Of a stretch of 64,000 bases of DNA, positions 38,401 through 46,262 are shown one piece after another. The translations under genes were made by a program, and so were the position numbers. How positions within the stretch are numbered: the stretch's first letter is position 1; every line of letters begins with the position of its first letter. Where the stretch lies: positions 51,481 to 115,480 of the forward strand of contig NZ_KE386902.1 of assembly GCF_000429425.1 (NCBI RefSeq). The letters run 5' to 3'. This stretch comes from Algoriphagus mannitolivorans DSM 15301. Its GTDB lineage: Bacteria > Bacteroidota > Bacteroidia > Cytophagales > Cyclobacteriaceae. Under the pieces are notes generated by a model. It did not search any database. It was given only the letters and a program-made list of their open reading frames with translations, and was not told where the DNA came from.

Positions 38401-38967
38401 AGGGGCAGAAGCTCCAGTTGAAGTCGTAGTAGCTCCAGTGTAATTTCCGTTTCCGTTAATTCCAGCTGATGATCCTCCTCCTCCTCCATCACTACCGTTT
38501 TTATTTGCTCCTCTTCCACCACTTCTTGTAAAATCACCAAATCCTTCACTGGCTAACCCTCCAGCCGCACCAGTTGTTCCGTCATCTTGTACAGACTTTC
38601 CTCCTCGTGCCATTAATGTAGTATTGTTTACAAACCAAGTAGAATCTGCATCTGGTTTATTTAATGAAGTTGCTCCAAAACCTACATAATAATTAATGAC
38701 TTGTCCTGGAGTTACCGTGAAGGTACTTCTCGAGTAGGCTCCCCCACCTCCTCCAGCCGCTGCATCATTCCCCGAAGATCTTGATCCTCCTTTTCCTCCT
38801 GCGCCCCAAACTTCCACTGTAATTGAAGTTACTCCTGCAGGGACTGTGAATTGACGTACACCTGGATTTGTAATATCTGGAGTATAGATTATGGTCTGCC
38901 CATACGCATCCCATCCGATAAAAATCAGTGCAAGAAAAAGTGTAAGATGGAGTAATTTTCCTCTCAT
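32470..38967 (-). CDS. Giant glycine-rich T9SS surface protein with repeat stalk
   Basis: A 2165-residue exported protein. After a signal peptide (about 1-23) comes a glycine-rich domain (about 30-242: FTVPAGVTSITVEVWGAGGK, then many GGGG runs). A stalk follows: five or so repeats of roughly 80-90 residues ending in ITISGTPTxSGTxNYSI (about 245-692), four Ig-like repeats with YQWYSNT (about 695-1075) and three PKD-like repeats with TYTTQPGQSNYVWS (about 1075-1360). A short glycine-rich unit lies near 1570-1660 and a larger one at about 1696-1967 (WPIPEGLVGFSVYAVGGGG). A fibronectin-like part ends in FYRLKQVDHSGKFSYS, and the T9SS sorting domain is at about 2080-2165 (VVYPNPTDGKNFQI to SFRIIKQ). 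It is probably an adhesin or surface-layer component; no enzyme domain is visible. Confidence 0.85.
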   Translation of the reverse strand: MRGKLLHLTLFLALIFIGWDAYGQTIIYTPDITNPGVRQFTVPAGVTSITVEVWGAGGKGGSRSSGNDAAAGGGGGAYSRSTFTVTPGQVINYYVGFGATSLNKPDADSTWFVNNTTLMARGGKSVQDDGTTGAAGGLASEGFGDFTRSGGRGANKNGSDGGGGGSSAGINGNGNYTGATTTSTGASAPLGGGNGGNGATSPGPGGDGASPGGGGGGAKRQGASQPVQPGGLGGNGQIRISYIRLTSATGTDNQSVCVTTPITTTTYTVPILPSSSTVSITGLPAGLTSDYNSSTETITISGTPTASGTYTITVTPSYFSSVPITLTRTGSVTVIPNNTVTSSAPNQTRCINTALSPITHTTTGATGIANNGVSGANGLPPGVSASWASNTITISGTPTTAGTYNYSILLTGGCGAINATGTITVNPNNTASVPSSTPTLCINTTLGTNITHTTTGATGISNSGVSGANGLPTGMSATWSANTITISGTPTVSGTFNYSIPLTGGCGAINAIGTITVAPNNTASAPSSTPTLCINTPLTNITHTTTGATGIGAATGLPAGVTANWSGNTITISGTPTVSGTFNYSIPLTGGCNTPAVNATGTITVTPNNTVSSASSSPTLCINTPLTNITHTTTGSSGISNAGISGANGLPMGLSASWSAGVITISGTPTQSGTFNYSIPTTGGCLALAATGTIIVNPATAITAQNMSDQRICDGASFTTLSVTATGVGTLSYQWFSNDSPTKTGAIPVGTNSNSFTPPSGTIGTKYYYVEVTSGCSPIATSNFSQATVEPITSITTQPSTANDVECFGDGFDPLTVVANGADLTYQWYSNTTQTNSGGTLIPGATSNSFTPPSTDIGSILYYYVVVTGYCTSQTSTVSGFHRVNPPKTVIDINPDSNSYTVCKGDSFAELNVLASGEGTITYQWYSNTSPQNTGGTLIPGETSSTFTPPSNVVGTLYYYATGKSNCGTVPTAVSGAYTVTAPTEILSQNLAPQTICFGSSFTPVSITAKGTGPVSYQWYTNTTNSNSGGTPISGATSSTYTPPSSAVGTNYYYVVASSSCGPDQTSSASGAFVVNPLPTPTFTTEPLAPVCVGESATYTTQPGQSNYVWSGFGTAGTDFTITSGGIGSSSNSVTVTWLTSGTKNISVSYTDPNGCTAVTSATNSLTVNPLPIPTFTAAPSAPICAGSSVTYTTQSGQSNYIWSVPGVAGTDYTITSGGIGPSSNTVTLTWLTSGSKNVTVGYTNSNNCSSITPASNTLTVNPLPIPTFTTSPSTQVCEQQSITYETQSGKSNYVWNVPGTLGTDYIITSGGFGSTNSTATIQWLTGGSKTVTVRYTEPSTGCVATTTATSTTQVQPYATVGLPVAAVGQEPFPTANFPSVCISSPSIRPFVQPTTGVTGIGTPTGLPAGINVVFNSSTGNIEFSGNVTGVTPGLYSYSISLIGNCINGQNATGTIDVTPTYELTSVSAVSATVAGGSATVIIKGNPSSLPNGQYVVEYILDDGTPPPDQPTSAPFIVSNGTGSFPTIPLTDINVDVYKISIKSIRKVTDVCTIPLNQNDPKNYAFFSVCGATFDINGTFTVPAGIYEITIQARGAGAAGQTTIRTIPVTPGEPLGVVIGQGAGSGSARDSYVTRDSSLPNPQTTGLAYAAGGGSNTQNGSIIISYSCPDPNKEDCIEIIDDGAKSGTTVIRFTCDYLWPIPEGLVGFSVYAVGGGGGGGMSGGNSGTAGGGGAGGFISTTISSSNPYGIPSGNNLNITVGDGGPGATNVDERGFSGNNTTVNSAINDPYGNISININAQGGGGGASFNNINGANGASGGGGAYSNTTQGLGGSGVSGQGRNGGNSVVSSGTGAARSGGGGGGVGSVGGLGKAAGSGSTEGGAGGSGLSFSLSGLSYGYGAGGGGVGYNQNGNSSPGLGGAVNGTIIGGNGNLSGQGNPGLIYTGSGGGAGTTRGGKGGSGVVYVSFLNVRILEVEFQKFEASYNSSKRSGDLTWTTAKEWDNSHFEIERSVNGIKGWTKVGQVAGSGYSDAPVSYSFSDKTLPAAGGNIFYRLKQVDHSGKFSYSVTRAIQVEPIKGATAWVVYPNPTDGKNFQIEMISSEEVLVGEVNAMITTSTGQTQFFADSDLNRLSKNIGTYLQPKAAGVYVVSLSWNGKSESFRIIKQ

Positions 38968-39492
38968 GCGCAGAATTTGGTCCTCGAAATGCTTTTTAAA
39001 CAGTCAAAAACGCAGTTTAAATTTAATCATTAATAACCGTAACAAGAATTATTCCTGAGTTTTTTGCTTCTTTCTTCCAAACTTTATAAGCTTATTATCA
39101 ATTGTTTAAGTCTATTTTTTATCTGAATCGAGTAAACTTATTTAATGTTTTGCCTTTTTACCGATAATAATACCTCATATTTTATTGACACTTTTTTGAA
39201 TTATATATACAATATTCTCCATTCGATAAAATAATATTTCTTTATTTATGGTAAAAACAGTCTAAGTTATAAAAATATCGACAAATACAAAATTTTATTC
39301 TTTTCCTAAGAAGTAATTAGGAGCCTAGTTGTATTTTTCTCAAAGGGATTGATTTACATTTTGGCTATCAGAAGAACCGACCAAGCTGACCAGTTTAGCC
39401 TAAAAAAGATTTATAATAAAATCAAAAGAAATACGGAAGTGATAAAAATAGAGGCCAATGTCCTATTTGAACTTAATGGAGAAGCATTGGAA

Positions 39493-42348
39493 TTAATTTC
39501 GAATCAGCTTTATGCTTTGATTTTGATTTCCCCAGGTAATTTGAACAAAAAACAGACCCCTTCGAGTACCATCAAAATAGCGATTCAAACTTGAGTTTAC
39601 TTTTTCAGGATTGTCAGCAGTGAAAGAATAATCTCGGCCTGTAGAATCACTTATCTTAACCTGTATTGGTTCATCGGCATACCTTCCTACTTCCAATAAA
39701 TCCAAGGTCAAGGATTGGTTGGAGGAGCTAGGGTTAGGAAAGGCGATCCATGCCTCCGCTCCGGGCAATGACTCTACCTTCACGGCTTTGGTGTCCGAAT
39801 ACGAGAACTTTCCATCGAAATCCACTTGCTTGATTCTATAAAACAGGGTTCCTCCTGAAGCTGGAAGTTGAAGATCATCAAAGGAATAATTGGAAATCGC
39901 ATCTGAAAATCCCTTACTCTGCACTTTTCCTATAGTTTTCCATTCAGCAATAGAATTCAATGCTCTTTCTATTTCAAAATGAGAGCTTTCCCATTCCTGG
40001 GCAGTGGACCAATTAATTTGGGTTAATCTTTGGTTTGCCTGATAATTCAGCTCAAAATTTAAAAACTCCACAGGAAGTATTCTAAAATTTTGAAATGAGA
40101 TAATCACGATTCCAGATCCTCCTCTTCCACCTTCTGTGCTCCCAGCGCCACCTCCTGAGCCGGTATTGATTACGCCGGAAAATCCAGGTCCTGAAACATT
40201 TGCCCTGCCTCCGATATTGGAAGATCCCCCATTCCCGGGATTGTTTTGACCTGATCCTCCAGTGGCCGTTCCACCACCACCTGCTCCAAAAAATCTGGTT
40301 GAAGAAATATTGGCAAGATTTACTCCGTTCCCTCCATTTCCTCCATTGGATTGTCCAATACCTCCGCCTGAACTTGTACCCTGGCTTCCCGCTGATCCAG
40401 CACCACCACCCCCCGCACCTTGGCGGGTAGAAGAGGATTGTCTTCCTTGGGCTCCACTATTTCCATTGCCTTGACCATTGTTATTGCCACCAGTTCCAGC
40501 GGATCCTTCAAAAGCACCACCACCGCCTGAACCGCCCGGTCTACCGGATCGATTTGCATTATTGAAGTTTGAGCCTCCGCCACCACCCCCAGCTGAGACA
40601 AAATTGTATGTTACTGCATTTCCTGAATAATTGATAAAACTCCCTGTGAAGGAAGAAGGCTCTCCATCTCCACCTTGGGAGTTGACTGCCCCGTACCCCC
40701 CGTTTCCCACTGTGATGTTGAAACTTGTTCCAGAGGGTAAACCATAGGTAACATTGGCAATAGGGTCTCGGTTAATATTCGATTGAGATTGCTGCAATAC
40801 GCCTCCACCTCCGCCTCCGCCTGCCGCAGTTCCGACACCTCCGCCGCCGCCACCTCCGACCACTGCTACTTCAAATTCAGCCAAGCCTTCAGGGGCATTC
40901 CACGTTCCTGAACATAGATACTCTATAACTGTAAGCCCACTTCCTGTTGTCCCATAGTCCGTAATAATTGAACAGGAATCTTGGGTTGGACAGGTATAAG
41001 AAATGACCACTAGTCCATCACTTCCATTTCCTCCTAAACGGGTTCCTCCCTGTCTTCTAGCACCGCCGCCACCTCCTCCGGGAGTAGCGCCGGAATTTCC
41101 ATCGCTGTTGTTACTGGTGCCTCCAGATCCCCCATTTCCTCCTCCAACAGGTGCTTCTCCGCCAGCTGAACCTACTCCAGATGCTCCGATTGAGGAAGTT
41201 CCTGCGGAAGAACCCCCGCCACCCCCATAGCTTCCTGAAAGGCCATTGGCTCCAGCACCTCCAGAGAAAGAGACAGTATTTGATCTTGAGGTCAGTTCAG
41301 ATCCTGAAAGCGCGGCACCGCCAGAGGCACCATTTTGGTCATTGTCGGCTACTGAGTTTCCTCCTCTTGCAAATACCACTGAAGCAGATATGGGATCAGA
41401 AGAGTTTCTTGTGACATAGGTTGTTCCTCCTGGATCTGTGGATGTAGCGCCAACACCTACAAATATTCCCAAAGGTTCTCCGGGGCTTACAGAAATCGTC
41501 CTTCTTGAATAGGCTCCACCGCCTCCACCACCTCCAGAGCCAGTGCTCGTTCGGCTGCCTCCTTTTCCTCCTGCCCCCCAAGTTTCTATAGTAATTTCTG
41601 TTACGCCTGCTGGGACATAAAATGTTCCATTGCTGGTAAAACTTGTTCCACAAGATGGACAAGTGATACTCGGACTACTGGAGGAGACAATTGCATTTCC
41701 TGTGATGGAGGTGTTGTTCGGCGTTTTGTTGACCACCAATCCAGTCTGAAGCCCCCCAGGTACAGTTTGGTTATTTCCGGTAACTACCCCGTTGTTTGTA
41801 AAGGTACCAGTTACGGACAAGGAATTGCATTGATAGGCATTTAGGGCACTTATTCTTCCTGAACTATTTACGGTCAGGTTGCCTGAAGAAGTGATACTTC
41901 CAGCAAGATTTATGGTTCCGAATATCGTTCGATTTCCAGTTATTGAAAGTTCAGAGTAGGTATTGATTGTTTTGTTTGAATTCAAATTGTTACTCAAGGT
42001 CATGGTGGAATAATTATTCACAGTCCAATTTCCATTGGGATCTGTCGAAAGGATGAATGTCCCATAATTATTCACGGTACTAAGACCTGAGAGACTTTGA
42101 AAAAGACTGGAATTAATCGAGGCACCCGAAGCAATGCAAAGGGTGATATTGGAAGAATTGTTGAAATTTAAATTACTCGTCCGAGCACCTGATAAACAAA
42201 TTACAGAATTGGAAGTAATGGTTTGGCTAGGAGCCCCATTGCCGACGACAGTAATGCTACACGAAGAGCATTGGCCTCTGACAATTTGGCTAGAAAAAGC
42301 AAAAATTAGCATTAGTGCTCCAAAAAGAAGGAAAGGTAGCTTTCGCAT
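39493..42348 (-). CDS. Glycine-rich T9SS surface protein, paralogue of the neighbouring giant
   Basis: A 951-residue exported protein built from the same modules without the stalk. The signal peptide covers about 1-25. An Asn/Ser/Thr-rich beta-helix-like region (about 45-215) contains strand-like repeats such as TVNNYGTFIL and TVNNYSTMTL. Glycine-rich domain 1 lies at about 237-455 (FYVPAGVTEITIETWGAGGK), domain 2 at about 473-755 (WNAPEGLAEFEVAVVGGGGG), then a fibronectin-like segment (FYRIKQVDFDGKFSYSDTKA) and a T9SS sorting domain (AFPNPSSSNQSL to IKLIRN). Shared module order and wording with the 2165-residue gene next to it point to duplication. The spacer 38968-39492 (525 bases) is very AT-rich and I see no gene in it; a 81-codon frame starting at 39349 with TTG overlaps this gene and looks spurious. 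Confidence 0.85.
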   Translation of the reverse strand: MRKLPFLLFGALMLIFAFSSQIVRGQCSSCSITVVGNGAPSQTITSNSVICLSGARTSNLNFNNSSNITLCIASGASINSSLFQSLSGLSTVNNYGTFILSTDPNGNWTVNNYSTMTLSNNLNSNKTINTYSELSITGNRTIFGTINLAGSITSSGNLTVNSSGRISALNAYQCNSLSVTGTFTNNGVVTGNNQTVPGGLQTGLVVNKTPNNTSITGNAIVSSSSPSITCPSCGTSFTSNGTFYVPAGVTEITIETWGAGGKGGSRTSTGSGGGGGGGAYSRRTISVSPGEPLGIFVGVGATSTDPGGTTYVTRNSSDPISASVVFARGGNSVADNDQNGASGGAALSGSELTSRSNTVSFSGGAGANGLSGSYGGGGGSSAGTSSIGASGVGSAGGEAPVGGGNGGSGGTSNNSDGNSGATPGGGGGGARRQGGTRLGGNGSDGLVVISYTCPTQDSCSIITDYGTTGSGLTVIEYLCSGTWNAPEGLAEFEVAVVGGGGGGGVGTAAGGGGGGGVLQQSQSNINRDPIANVTYGLPSGTSFNITVGNGGYGAVNSQGGDGEPSSFTGSFINYSGNAVTYNFVSAGGGGGGSNFNNANRSGRPGGSGGGGAFEGSAGTGGNNNGQGNGNSGAQGRQSSSTRQGAGGGGAGSAGSQGTSSGGGIGQSNGGNGGNGVNLANISSTRFFGAGGGGTATGGSGQNNPGNGGSSNIGGRANVSGPGFSGVINTGSGGGAGSTEGGRGGSGIVIISFQNFRILPVEFLNFELNYQANQRLTQINWSTAQEWESSHFEIERALNSIAEWKTIGKVQSKGFSDAISNYSFDDLQLPASGGTLFYRIKQVDFDGKFSYSDTKAVKVESLPGAEAWIAFPNPSSSNQSLTLDLLEVGRYADEPIQVKISDSTGRDYSFTADNPEKVNSSLNRYFDGTRRGLFFVQITWGNQNQSIKLIRN

Positions 42349-42377
42349 TAATTTTAGGGTAATTCAGAATTCGATCG

Positions 42378-42385
42378 CAAAGATA
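42378..42385 (-). promoter_or_regulatory. Putative -7 element of the 951-residue T9SS gene
   Basis: On the minus strand this reads TATCTTTG and lies about 30 bases before the ATG. A degenerate -33 (TTTAG) is seen near 42405-42409. Confidence 0.4.
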
Positions 42386-42530
42386 ATTTTTGATTCATGC
42401 TAAACTAAATTTAGCACTTTGAATTTCATGGTATAATGAAAGAAAATCTGGTTTAAGTTTTATTAAAATTCCTTTAATGCGCTATTACTTTATATCTTCT
42501 TATTAGAAGTATTTTTCTACTTAACCCGTA

Positions 42531-42561
42531 ACAAAAAATAACCCCGCTTGTTGGGCGGGGC
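42531..42561 (-). terminator. Terminator of rho
   Basis: CCCCGC at 42542-42547 pairs with GCGGGG at 42555-42560; on the minus strand it is followed by TTATTTTTTGT. It lies 27 bases after the rho stop. Confidence 0.85.
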
Positions 42562-42587
42562 TATTGATTGTTGATAATATCTAGATT

Positions 42588-44414
42588 TTATCCATTCATA
42601 CTGATCAAAAACTCGGCATTGTCTCGAGTTCCTTTCATTCTGTTGAGGAGGAATTCCATGGATTCTTGAGAATTCATGTCGCTCATCAATTTTCTGAGAA
42701 TCCAAACTCGTTGCATTTCCTCTTTGTCCATCAACAGGTCTTCTCGTCTGGTTCCAGATCCCAAGACATCAATGGAAGGATAAATTCTTCGGTTGGCCAA
42801 CTTTCTGTCCAAAGCCAATTCCATGTTACCGGTTCCTTTGAATTCTTCAAAGATTACCTCGTCCATTTTGGATCCTGTTTCTACCAAGGCTGTGGCAATG
42901 ATGGTCAATGAACCCCCGTTTTCTACATTTCGGGCAGCTCCAAAGAATCGCTTGGGCTTGTGAAGTGCATTGGCATCCACACCACCGGAAAGGATTTTTC
43001 CTGAGCTAGGCACCACGGTATTGTGAGCTCTGGCTAATCGGGTAATGGAATCCAGCAAAATCACCACATCGTGGCCTACCTCTACCATCCGCTTGGCTTT
43101 TTCCAATACAATATTGGCAACTTTCACGTGTCTGTCTGCCTGCTCATCAAAGGTGGAGGAGATTACCTCTGCCTTGACCGAACGTGCCATGTCTGTCACT
43201 TCCTCAGGTCTCTCGTCGATCAAAAGAATCATCAGATGGACCTCTGGATGGTTTTGAGTGATGGCGTTTGCAATCTGCTGAAGAAGAACAGTCTTACCTG
43301 TTTTCGGCTGAGCTACGATCATTCCTCTTTGGCCTTTTCCGATAGGAGCGAACAGATCAAGGATTCGGGTGGAATAGCCATCCGGTCTGGTGGATAGATT
43401 CAGTCTTTCTTCAGGGAAAAGAGGAGTCAAATATTCAAAAGGAACTCGGTCTCTAATTTCGTCTGTGGTTTTTCCGTTGACGGTTCCGATTTTAAGGAGA
43501 GCAAAATATTTCTCGCCTTCTTTTGGCGGTCGGATGGATCCTTTGATATGATCTCCGGTCTTAAGTCCAAAAAGTTTGATTTGGCTTGGAGAGACATAAA
43601 TGTCATCCGGAGATGCCAAATAATTGTAGTCCAAAGATCTTAGGAAGCCATAGCCTTCCTGCATGATCTCCAATACGCCTTCGTTTTCGATGACTCCGTC
43701 AAATTCTCTCGGAGAAACAAAAGGTTTCTTTCTTCCGGCATTGGAAACGGTCTCTGCTGCTGGAGCCAAGACTTCGTCTTGTGACTTGAAGTTTTTCCTT
43801 TTTGGAAGATCTACTTCCTGTTCTTGTTTTTGCGATGGTTTGGCCTCTTCCTCAGACTTTGCTTCAGCGGAAATTTGCTCGGAGACATTGCTGTCCACGT
43901 TTACTTCCTCGAAAACTCTTCGTCTTGGACGGAAAGTTTTTTGTTCTTCGGAAGTGTTTTCTGCTTCAGCTTTTGGAGCTGGAGCAGCTTCTTTTTTCTC
44001 CTGTTGTGGAGCTCTTTCCGGTTTGGCAGGTCTCGCAGGACGTTCAGTTTTCTCTTGTTTTTCCGGGCGTTCTGCCTTTGGAGTTTCTTTTTTCTCCTCA
44101 GGTTCAGTTGCTTCCTTTGGAAGTTCCGTCACGTTTTGTCTTTTGAATTTAGGCTTGTATTCAGCCTGATCATCTTGAGGTGCGGACTTTGGGGAAGGTG
44201 ATTCGGAAGGTTTTTCGACTTCAGGGACCTGGGTTTCTGCCAGGGAAGGCTTTTTCTTGGGAAGGGCTTGCTCGGGGGTGATGGCCTGTTGGTCCAGAAT
44301 TGCGTAGACGAGTTCGTCTTTCTTGAGAGATTTGAAGTTTTTTACTCCCAGCTCCTCAGCAATTTCCTTCAGTTCAGATAAAAGCCTGATTCTGAGTTCT
44401 TCTATGTTGTACAT
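42588..44414 (-). CDS. rho: Transcription termination factor Rho with long N-terminal insertion
   Basis: A 608-residue hexameric RNA helicase that ends transcription. The N-terminal helical domain is at about 1-45 ([20 protein letters not shown]). Then comes about 190 residues of low-complexity, Lys/Glu/Pro/Ala-rich sequence (about 50-235). The OB-fold RNA-binding domain starts near 238 ([20 protein letters not shown]), and the ATPase core contains [18 protein letters not shown] (Walker A) and [20 protein letters not shown]. coli Rho has about 419 residues, so the difference is in the insertion, as in other Bacteroidota. It lies downstream of recO with a 202-base leader that may contain its own promoter (near-match AATATTTG) or act in autoregulation. 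Confidence 0.96.
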   Translation of the reverse strand: MYNIEELRIRLLSELKEIAEELGVKNFKSLKKDELVYAILDQQAITPEQALPKKKPSLAETQVPEVEKPSESPSPKSAPQDDQAEYKPKFKRQNVTELPKEATEPEEKKETPKAERPEKQEKTERPARPAKPERAPQQEKKEAAPAPKAEAENTSEEQKTFRPRRRVFEEVNVDSNVSEQISAEAKSEEEAKPSQKQEQEVDLPKRKNFKSQDEVLAPAAETVSNAGRKKPFVSPREFDGVIENEGVLEIMQEGYGFLRSLDYNYLASPDDIYVSPSQIKLFGLKTGDHIKGSIRPPKEGEKYFALLKIGTVNGKTTDEIRDRVPFEYLTPLFPEERLNLSTRPDGYSTRILDLFAPIGKGQRGMIVAQPKTGKTVLLQQIANAITQNHPEVHLMILLIDERPEEVTDMARSVKAEVISSTFDEQADRHVKVANIVLEKAKRMVEVGHDVVILLDSITRLARAHNTVVPSSGKILSGGVDANALHKPKRFFGAARNVENGGSLTIIATALVETGSKMDEVIFEEFKGTGNMELALDRKLANRRIYPSIDVLGSGTRREDLLMDKEEMQRVWILRKLMSDMNSQESMEFLLNRMKGTRDNAEFLISMNG

Positions 44415-44616
44415 AAAAAGGGTATGAAATAAATAAAATCTTGATAGATGCGGTATTTGAGATCGTGGATGGTTTTCTGAGCAAAAAAGGTCTGCAGGAA
44501 AAGCTCAAGTCAAAGTGGGCTGACTTGCTCATACACGGTGATGTCACAATAATAATCCATGTCAACTGATTAAGCAAATATTTTGGTTGGGACGCGCATT
44601 TTTTCTTGCTTTTTCT

Positions 44617-45306
44617 TCAGTAAATCAGCTGTCTAAGGACTTGAAGAGATTTGAGCGGGCTGGAATTGTCCAGGTGCTCACTGTAGAATTCGAGCAGAAA
44701 ATCAAGAAGTTTTCTTCGTAAAACCCCATTGATTTTGGCGGGGCTTTGATATCCTTCTTTCAGAAGTTGGTTGAGATAGGTGTCTAATTCCAGCAGTTCT
44801 GGATTTGAAAAAGGCTGATTTTTGGATTCCGAAAGAAAAAGAGAGGCTTCATCGGGACCAAAACCTAAATACCTCGCTTTTTCGATCAGAAAAACAATCG
44901 GAAAATGGGCGAGATTGACTTCTAGTTGATCCAAGGAGGTCACACTTTCCTCCAGAAAGTCAAAAAGAAGTTCATTCTGGTAGTTTTCATAAATGCTTCG
45001 GCCGATTACCTCTGTCATGAAAAGGGCTACTGAAGTTCGCTGAAAATCAAAAGGAATTCGCTGATAGGGATATTTCAACTTTGCTTCGGAGATTCTTTGC
45101 AGCCCAGTGTTTTCTTTGTCATACACAACCAGGTCCACCAGGGTGAGAGGTTGGTACAGTGCCATTTTGCTCCCTTTTCCCTGAGTTCGAACGCCATTGA
45201 CCAAATAAGACTTCAGGCCGAGTTCACGAGTGAAAATCTTCACGATAATGCTTGTCTCCTTATACTTAAGGCTGCTCAGCACGATCCCACTGGTCTTTTT
45301 GATCAT
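44617..45306 (-). CDS. recO: DNA repair protein RecO
   Basis: A 229-residue recombination mediator that loads RecA on SSB-covered DNA with RecR. The N-terminal OB-fold is recognisable in TSGIVLSSLKYKETSIIVKIFTRELGLKSYLVNGVR, then the helical part with FMTEVIGRSIYENYQNELLFDFLEES. The Cys4 zinc site of some RecO proteins is absent, which is common in this group. It begins 7 bases after tdk and is followed by rho on the same strand. Confidence 0.9.
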   Translation of the reverse strand: MIKKTSGIVLSSLKYKETSIIVKIFTRELGLKSYLVNGVRTQGKGSKMALYQPLTLVDLVVYDKENTGLQRISEAKLKYPYQRIPFDFQRTSVALFMTEVIGRSIYENYQNELLFDFLEESVTSLDQLEVNLAHFPIVFLIEKARYLGFGPDEASLFLSESKNQPFSNPELLELDTYLNQLLKEGYQSPAKINGVLRRKLLDFLLEFYSEHLDNSSPLKSLQVLRQLIY

Positions 45307-45313
45307 GGGTTAA

Positions 45314-45898
45314 TTATTTTTTATCTTCCAAATAGCACTTTCGGCATCTGGCTTCATAGGATTCTTTTTCGCCCAGCATCACCTTGTCCTTGCTGGTGGA
45401 AAGTCTGAAAGAGAAAGCTGCCAAGTCTCCACATTTCATACAAATGGCATGAACCTTCGTCACGTATTCGGCGATGGCCATCAACTGTGGCATAGGTTCG
45501 AAGGGTTTTCCTTCAAAGTCCATATCCAATCCCGCCAAAATCACGCGCTTTCCCTGATTTGCAAGCTTCTGGACTACATCAGCCAGGTCCAAATCAAAAA
45601 ACTGGGCCTCATCTATTCCCACTACCTCACAGTCTCCGGCAAGTAAAAGAATATCTCCGGCAAAGTTCACGGGGGTGGAGCGGATTGAGTTTTCATTGTG
45701 TGAGACCACATTTTCCTCATGGTAGCGCTTGTCCAGAGAAGGTTTGAAAATCTCCACTTTAAGTCGGGCAATGCGGGCACGGGTAAGACGTCGAATCAGT
45801 TCTTCTGTTTTTCCGGAAAACATGGATCCGCAGATCACTTCGATCTGGCCTTTCCGCTCTGGAGATTTGTTTTTGTTAGGTGAAGGTTCTACAAACAT
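45314..45898 (-). CDS. tdk: Thymidine kinase
   Basis: A 194-residue type II thymidine kinase that phosphorylates thymidine in the salvage pathway. The P-loop is [15 protein letters not shown] near residue 24, the DEAQFF block carries the Mg-binding Asp, and [13 protein letters not shown] precedes the zinc lasso. The four zinc Cys are in CMKCGD and CRKC. It begins 4 bases after the ferredoxin stop, so ferredoxin, tdk and recO are likely one operon. Confidence 0.95.
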   Translation of the reverse strand: MFVEPSPNKNKSPERKGQIEVICGSMFSGKTEELIRRLTRARIARLKVEIFKPSLDKRYHEENVVSHNENSIRSTPVNFAGDILLLAGDCEVVGIDEAQFFDLDLADVVQKLANQGKRVILAGLDMDFEGKPFEPMPQLMAIAEYVTKVHAICMKCGDLAAFSFRLSTSKDKVMLGEKESYEARCRKCYLEDKK

Positions 45899-45902
45899 GA
45901 AT

Positions 45903-46229
45903 CTATTCCGTGTAGTGAAGGTGGGGAAATTTATTGATTTCGGCTACTCGAATGACGATCTCTCCTTCCAAAATCCGGGTCTGACAAGTAAGCCTTTCCC
46001 TTTCGCCTAGCCTACCTTGATTTCTATAAAAGTGCTCTCGCTCGGTCATTTCGCTGAGTTTGGCAGAATTTCTCACAAGAATCATTTTACAGGTGGTGCA
46101 GCGGCCTTTTTTCCCGCATGCATGCATCCAGTCGATACCGTTTTCATGAATTAATTCAATAACTTTACGGTCAGTGTCAGCCGAATCAATGCTGAAATTT
46201 CCCAGGTTTTGTATGATTATTCGGGGCAT
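45903..46229 (-). CDS. 2Fe-2S ferredoxin
   Basis: A 108-residue electron carrier of the plant/vertebrate-type fold. The cluster Cys are C38, C44, C47 ([12 protein letters not shown]) and C82 (RLTCQTRI), with normal spacing. I chose the ATG at 46227-46229 ([10 protein letters not shown]) over one 15 codons upstream because the family begins at this strand and the longer start would run into the divergent gene. The redox partner is unknown. Confidence 0.88.
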   Translation of the reverse strand: MPRIIIQNLGNFSIDSADTDRKVIELIHENGIDWMHACGKKGRCTTCKMILVRNSAKLSEMTEREHFYRNQGRLGERERLTCQTRILEGEIVIRVAEINKFPHLHYTE

Positions 46230-46240
46230 TTGTACGTTTG
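46208..46240 (+). promoter_or_regulatory. Putative -33/-7 promoter of the unrecognised 368-residue gene
   Basis: TTTG at 46208-46211 and TACGTTTG at 46233-46240 are 21 bases apart. Transcription would start near 46247, about 16 bases before the ATG. The -33 box is inside the 5' end of the divergent ferredoxin gene. Confidence 0.6.
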
Positions 46241-46262
46241 ATTTTGAAAACAAGACCCACTC

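Noticed and set aside
39349-39594. 81-codon frame next to the T9SS gene
   Set aside because: TTG start, AT-rich composition, and 100 bases of overlap with the end of a real gene.
40200-41230. Pro-rich plus-strand frames opposite the glycine-rich T9SS gene
   Set aside because: Complement of glycine codons gives proline runs; the sense strand has signal peptide and sorting domain.
43663-44169. Ser/Phe-rich plus-strand frames opposite the rho insertion
   Set aside because: They are the complement of Lys/Glu/Pro-rich codons in rho; composition explains the open frames.
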